This document shows positions 22,992 to 26,963 of a stretch of 26,963 nt of DNA, piece after piece (position 1 is the first letter of the stretch; each line of letters starts with the position of its first letter). The notes under the pieces were generated by a model, which saw only the letters and a list, made by a program, of their open reading frames with translations, was not told the origin of the DNA and ran no database searches. Source of the stretch: JANLQX01 sp031381685 (GTDB taxonomy: Bacteria > Actinomycetota > Acidimicrobiia > Acidimicrobiales > JANYDT01); contig JANMYF010000270.1 in the NCBI GenBank assembly GCA_031381685.1, positions 1 to 26,963 of the forward strand. Reading direction: 5' to 3'. Both the position numbers and the translations under genes were made by a program.

Positions 22992-23041
22992 CTGGGCTGC
23001 TGCCCCGAAATCCCCCTGACGGAAGTTTTGATCGACCCACG

Positions 23042-23100
23042 CACCCGCGCCCTTCGGGTGTCTCTCCGCATCGATGCCCCCGGTCCGTCACGCCGGGGGC
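23042..23100 (+). terminator. Two GC-rich hairpins after cysN
   Basis: CACCCG / CGGGTG (23042-23047 with 23055-23060, 7-nt loop) is followed by GCCCCCGG / CCGGGGGC (23076-23083 with 23093-23100, 9-nt loop). Neither has a U-run. Tandem hairpins of this kind are plausible terminators of the sulfate operon, 44 bp before the alpha-galactosidase start. Confidence 0.5.
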
Positions 23101-23129
23101 GTCGACGCGTTGGACGACAGATCGGCCGC

Positions 23130-23143
23130 TACCGTTCTTTCCC
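23130..23143 (+). promoter_or_regulatory. Predicted leaderless -10 (TACCGT) of the alpha-galactosidase gene
   Basis: TACCGT at 23130-23135 ends 8 nt before the GTG start; there is no Shine-Dalgarno. No good -35 is visible at 16-18 bp. Same hexamer and near-identical spacing as the SDR and PhyH2 genes. Confidence 0.35.
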
Positions 23144-25279
23144 GTGAGAACGTCGACGTCCGGCCAGTCCCTGCCTTCGGTCCACGTCCTGCGTTCCGAC
23201 GACGACACCTGCCTCGTCGTCGACGCCTCCAGCGGCGGACCGACAATCCTCCACTGGGGGACTGACATCGGCAATGACTCCGAGGGCATCGCAGGCGTCG
23301 TCGAGTCACCGGTTCCGAATGGCGGTCTCGATGTGGTGGCACCAGTGGCGATCACTCCCGAGCACAGCGCGGGATACCTCGGTCGGCCCGGCATCGAAGG
23401 GCACCGCCCCGACGGCCGGGATTGGGCCCCTCGCTTCGGGCTGGTCACGGTTGTCCCCGGTGACAACGCGATCACCTTCGCAAGCACCGATCCGGTGGCC
23501 GGTCTCGCGCTCCGAACAGACATCCAGATGCGGGCCTCCGGCGTCGTACGGATCCAAAGCACACTTACGAATGAAGGGGTTTCGGAGTACCAGCTGAACG
23601 CTCTTCGGATCACCGTGCCGCTCCCGGCCCGGGCCCAGGACACGCTCACGTTCGCCGGCCGATGGACCAACGAGTTCCTGCCCGAAAGGGCGCCCCTGGC
23701 GACCGGGACCCTTCTCGTCGAGAACCGCTCCGGCCGCACTTCGCACGACCGTCCCCCAATGGCGTTCGTCGGGACCCGCTCGTTCACCGACAGCACGGGC
23801 GAAGTGTGGGCGGCGCATCTCGAGTGGAGCGGGAATGCGTCGATGTCGATGCAGTCGCCGCCCGATGGACGCCGATGCCTGCAGATCGAGGAACTGCTCA
23901 TGCCGGGCGAGATAGTGCTCGCCCCCGGAGAGGCGTACTCCACTCCTTGGGTCGCCCTCGCCCATTCCTCCGACGGATCGAACGGCGTGAGTCACCGGTT
24001 TCACCAGGAGCTCCGCAATGACCCCAATGCGCCGACCGGACCCCGACCGGTCATGCTGAACATCTGGGAGGCCGTGTATTTCAATCACGAACTCCCCACC
24101 CTGCTCGAGTTGGCCGATCGCTCGGCCCAACTCGGTGTCGAACGGTTCGTCGTCGACGACGGCTGGTTCCAGGGACGACGCGATGATCGTGCCGGACTCG
24201 GTGACTGGTGGGTCGATACCGCCATCTGGCCCGAAGGGCTGTGGCCGATCGTCAACCACGTGGTCGGACTGGGCATGGAGTTCGGACTCTGGTTCGAACC
24301 GGAGATGGTCAACCCCGACTCCGATCTGTACCGGGCACATCCTGACTGGGTGCTCGGCGATCGCCGCTACGAACCCGTGCTCGGGCGCCACCAGCTCGTG
24401 CTCAATGTGGCACTGCCGGAGGTGCGTGCCTACCTGCTCGAGAAGATGAGCGCGCTGCTCACCGAGTACCCGATCTCGTACGTCAAGTGGGACATGAACC
24501 GAGCGATCGTGCAGGGCTCGTCGAGCGGACGCGCGTCGATCCATCGGCAGACCACCGCGGTCTATGCGTTGATCGATGATCTCCGGGCCCGTCATCCGAT
24601 GGTCGAGTTCGAGACCTGTGCATCAGGTGGGGGTCGCATCGACTTCGGCATCCTCCGCCGCACGAGCCGGGCGTGGACGAGCGACTGCAACGACCCGCTC
24701 GACCGACAGCGGATCCAGCGAGGGTTCAGTCATGTCTTCCCACCGGAGTACATGGGAGCTCACATCGGGGGCCCGGTCTCCCACACGACGCGCCGCCGTC
24801 ATTCGCTGGCGTTTCGCGCCGGCACGGCGTTCTTCGGTCACCTCGGTATCGAATGGAACGTGCTGAATGCGTCAAACGAGGACCTGGCCGCGCTCGAGCG
24901 GGTGATCCGAATACACAAGCAGTTCCGTCCACTCCTCCACGCCGGCACCTCGATTCGGCTCGATCACCCGAATTCCGCCGTCGTCGCCCACGGAGTCGTG
25001 AGCTCCGATCGCCGTGACGGCCTGTACTCGTTTGCGCTTGTGGAGACGCCGGCATCGCTCGTCGTCGAGCCGCTGCAGTTCGCCGGACTCGACGACGAAC
25101 TCCTGTACCGCGTCGAAGTCCTCCCGCTGGTGATCGAGCACCCCCATCCGTTTCCCCACCAGCCCGCCTGGATCACCGAAGGTGTCGCGGCGCGGGGACG
25201 CGTGCTCCGCACGCTCGGCCTGCAGCCACCGATCATGGACCCCGAGTCGATGATCCTGCTGCACCTCCAAGCGCAGTAG
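23144..25279 (+). CDS. Alpha-galactosidase, glycoside hydrolase family 36
   Basis: 711 residues, the normal size of bacterial GH36 enzymes. An N-terminal beta-sandwich (about 1-300) precedes the (beta/alpha)8 catalytic domain. Family signatures: FVVDDGWFQGRRDD (335-348), GLWFEPEMVNPDSDL (381-395), nucleophile Asp450 in YVKWDMNR, FETCASGGGRIDFG (489-502), and acid/base Asp514 in AWTSDCNDPLDRQRIQRG. It hydrolyses terminal alpha-galactosyl residues, e.g. of raffinose-type sugars or galactolipids. There is no signal peptide, so it is probably cytoplasmic. It stands alone, without sugar transporter or other glycosidase nearby. Its stop is 11 bp from that of the convergent PEP-utilising gene. Confidence 0.93.
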   Translation: MRTSTSGQSLPSVHVLRSDDDTCLVVDASSGGPTILHWGTDIGNDSEGIAGVVESPVPNGGLDVVAPVAITPEHSAGYLGRPGIEGHRPDGRDWAPRFGLVTVVPGDNAITFASTDPVAGLALRTDIQMRASGVVRIQSTLTNEGVSEYQLNALRITVPLPARAQDTLTFAGRWTNEFLPERAPLATGTLLVENRSGRTSHDRPPMAFVGTRSFTDSTGEVWAAHLEWSGNASMSMQSPPDGRRCLQIEELLMPGEIVLAPGEAYSTPWVALAHSSDGSNGVSHRFHQELRNDPNAPTGPRPVMLNIWEAVYFNHELPTLLELADRSAQLGVERFVVDDGWFQGRRDDRAGLGDWWVDTAIWPEGLWPIVNHVVGLGMEFGLWFEPEMVNPDSDLYRAHPDWVLGDRRYEPVLGRHQLVLNVALPEVRAYLLEKMSALLTEYPISYVKWDMNRAIVQGSSSGRASIHRQTTAVYALIDDLRARHPMVEFETCASGGGRIDFGILRRTSRAWTSDCNDPLDRQRIQRGFSHVFPPEYMGAHIGGPVSHTTRRRHSLAFRAGTAFFGHLGIEWNVLNASNEDLAALERVIRIHKQFRPLLHAGTSIRLDHPNSAVVAHGVVSSDRRDGLYSFALVETPASLVVEPLQFAGLDDELLYRVEVLPLVIEHPHPFPHQPAWITEGVAARGRVLRTLGLQPPIMDPESMILLHLQAQ

Positions 25280-25290
25280 CTCCGGGAGCC

Positions 25291-26963
25291 TTACGGCAGT
25301 TCGAGGATCGTCACCGTTCCGTTGCTGCCGTCGACTTCGACCAGCGCGCCGTCGGGGATCCGCTCGGTGGCGCCGTTCACCGACACCACACACGGGATGC
25401 CGAGTTCTCGACTGACGATGATGGCGTGGCTGAGCGGCGCCCCGACGTCGACGACGACCCCTCCCGCCGAGACGAAGAGCGGCGTCCAGGCCGGATCGGT
25501 CATGGGGGCGACCAGGATCTCGCCCAGCTCGAGTGCCCCGGGGTCGGAGGGGTCGAGGATGACCCGGGCCCGACCGGTGATGACTCCGGGGCAGCCGGCG
25601 AGTCCGGTGAGCACGTCACCGACCGCGCCAGTGGGCGCCCGGTTCTCACCGCGCCTGGGCCACTGCGTGTTCGACGTGGGCGCCGAGGTCATGATGAAGG
25701 GGGGTTCGAGCGAACCGAGCCAGTCGAGGTGGGCCTGCCGGGCTGCGGCCGTCGCCTTCGTGTCGGCCGATGTTCCGTTGATGATTGCATCAACTTCGTC
25801 GGCGAAGAAGAGGCAGATGTCGCGGGGCTCGCACAGCACTCCTCGAGCGACGGCACGGCGACCGATCTCCCACACCGCCATCCGCACCTCGTGAAGCGCG
25901 CGGATGATGTTCGTCTTCGATCGTTCCCGTCCGGCGAGAAAAGTCACCGCCGATGCCAGCGCGGCGTTGAACTGACCCTGGGTCTCGGGATCACCGGCGA
26001 GCTTCGCGGCGATCTCCGCGCCGAGCTGGAGTCGGTCCGCCTCCGCGGCCGCCTGGTGGAGATTCGGCGCGGCGCTGTCATCGGCGAAGCGCATCCGATC
26101 GACGGCGGCGAGGACCAGGTCGGGCTTCGTTTCCCACGTGTGGGAATGGATGTCCCACTCGTTCGGACCCCGGGACCCGAATTCGGCCAGGAAATGGTTC
26201 AGTGAGGCGAGGAATGCTGCGGTCGTCGTGGAGGTGTCGGCCCGGAGGCGCTCGGTGAGCCCTTCGACACCGGCGTCGAAGGCGGCCCCGAGCGATTCGC
26301 TCGCCCGCACCGTGCGGGAGAGCTCCCACATCGCCGCCGATGGCTCGGCCGAGTCGACCCCGCCAACACCTCCGAGCAGGCGCATCGTCGCCGTGGGATC
26401 GCCCACGGCGGCGCACACCGCGCCGAGGACACCGGGTCCGATACCCGCGGCACCCGACTGGTTGATGTGCTGGCTGAACAGGTCCCGGAGCACAGGCCGA
26501 AGCGAGAGTGCCCGATCGAATAGGTCGGCATCGGTCAAGGCAGAGAGGTCCGGCCGCGAGGCACGCAGGGAGCGGGTGGCAAGGCGGTCAGCCTCGAGCT
26601 CGTCCTGGTTGCGGTCACCCATCACCCAGCCCAGCCACTCGGTCATCTTCGCCGTGGTCGCTTCGTTCGCGTGCCACGGTTCGGCAACGTATCGAGGAAT
26701 GCCGGGGTGGCCGGCGAAGTATGCGGCATCAAGGGCGTCCGCGGTAAAACCCGGCGTGCGTTCTGCCCACACGCGAAGCAGCGTGATGCCGAGAAACGCG
26801 TAGCCGCCGAACACGCCGAAGACTTCGGGCCGGGTCGGGTGCACTTCGGCTTCGGACATCCCGAGGCGCTTCACCATGCAGTCACGCCAGCCCAACGCGC
26901 AACCACCGTTGTCGAAGGTGAGATCCCACCCGAGCGGGCTCGGCGGATCGGGCAGCACCTCGC
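25291..26963 (-). CDS. PEP-utilising enzyme with C-terminal phosphohistidine swivel domain (5' end outside the window)
   Basis: At least 557 codons are open from the right edge. The visible start codons (e.g. GTG 26958) are internal, because the frame continues upstream with Glu and the sequence around it (EVLPDPPSPLGWD) looks like the motif that follows the ATP-grasp domain in PEP synthase and rifampin phosphotransferase relatives. The C-terminal 90 residues are the mobile swivel domain: GEILVAPMTDPAWTPLF, then GAPLSHAIIVSRELGIPCVV with the phospho-accepting His. The middle 350 residues are helical and unassigned. The enzyme would pass phosphate from ATP or PEP via this His to an unknown acceptor. 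Whether an ATP-grasp domain is fused upstream cannot be seen. Confidence 0.82.
   Translation of the reverse strand, partial: EVLPDPPSPLGWDLTFDNGGCALGWRDCMVKRLGMSEAEVHPTRPEVFGVFGGYAFLGITLLRVWAERTPGFTADALDAAYFAGHPGIPRYVAEPWHANEATTAKMTEWLGWVMGDRNQDELEADRLATRSLRASRPDLSALTDADLFDRALSLRPVLRDLFSQHINQSGAAGIGPGVLGAVCAAVGDPTATMRLLGGVGGVDSAEPSAAMWELSRTVRASESLGAAFDAGVEGLTERLRADTSTTTAAFLASLNHFLAEFGSRGPNEWDIHSHTWETKPDLVLAAVDRMRFADDSAAPNLHQAAAEADRLQLGAEIAAKLAGDPETQGQFNAALASAVTFLAGRERSKTNIIRALHEVRMAVWEIGRRAVARGVLCEPRDICLFFADEVDAIINGTSADTKATAAARQAHLDWLGSLEPPFIMTSAPTSNTQWPRRGENRAPTGAVGDVLTGLAGCPGVITGRARVILDPSDPGALELGEILVAPMTDPAWTPLFVSAGGVVVDVGAPLSHAIIVSRELGIPCVVSVNGATERIPDGALVEVDGSNGTVTILELP

Noticed and set aside
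23306..24595. 429-codon open frame on the minus strand
   Set aside because: Antisense to the GH36 gene, whose catalytic motifs are intact across this stretch.

Overview
The window is high-GC DNA (strong G/C bias at third codon positions, frequent GTG starts, several genes whose predicted -10 hexamer lies about 7 nt before the start codon, as in leaderless actinobacterial mRNAs). Gene content suggests a free-living, aerobic, pigmented actinobacterium. A marine or freshwater Acidimicrobiia (Ilumatobacter-like) is my best guess, from gene style only. I saw no rRNA, tRNA, IS element, phage gene or CRISPR.

Layout. (1) 1-5170 is housekeeping and assorted: TldD metalloprotease (-), a PAP2 / inositol-phosphorylceramide-synthase-like membrane enzyme (+), an SDR oxidoreductase (-), and a divergent pair of a GNAT acetyltransferase (-) and an AcuC-like zinc deacetylase (+). 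(2) 5234-12556 is the most interesting block: a phytanoyl-CoA-dioxygenase-family enzyme (PhyH1, -), an ABC substrate-binding lipoprotein (-) with a heptad-repeat linker, the ABC ATPase and permease (+), a second PhyH enzyme (-), a membrane desaturase fused to a Rieske ferredoxin domain (+), and an XRE-cupin regulator (-). The two divergent promoter regions of this block both carry the palindrome ATTGA-N5-TCAAT, placed over the predicted -35 of the leftward promoter. The ATPase leader also contains a 77-bp tandem duplication. I read the block as one regulon: import of a small molecule, followed by two Fe(II)/2-oxoglutarate oxygenations and one di-iron/Rieske oxidation. The substrate is unknown. 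(3) 12837-18451 is an isoprenoid/carotenoid operon (GGPP synthase, CrtI, CrtB, DXS); no cyclase is in the window. (4) 18486-19205 is a histidine phosphatase. (5) 19287-22991 is a sulfate-assimilation operon (TSUP permease, CysH of the iron-sulfur APS-reductase type, CysD, CysN) behind a leaderless promoter with a CCTAT-N6-ATAGG palindrome. (6) 23144-25279 is a GH36 alpha-galactosidase, and the window ends in the 3' part of a PEP-utilising enzyme (-).

All calls come from reading translations and motifs by eye. Family assignments rest on visible catalytic motifs. Substrates, regulator-operator links and taxonomy are inference.
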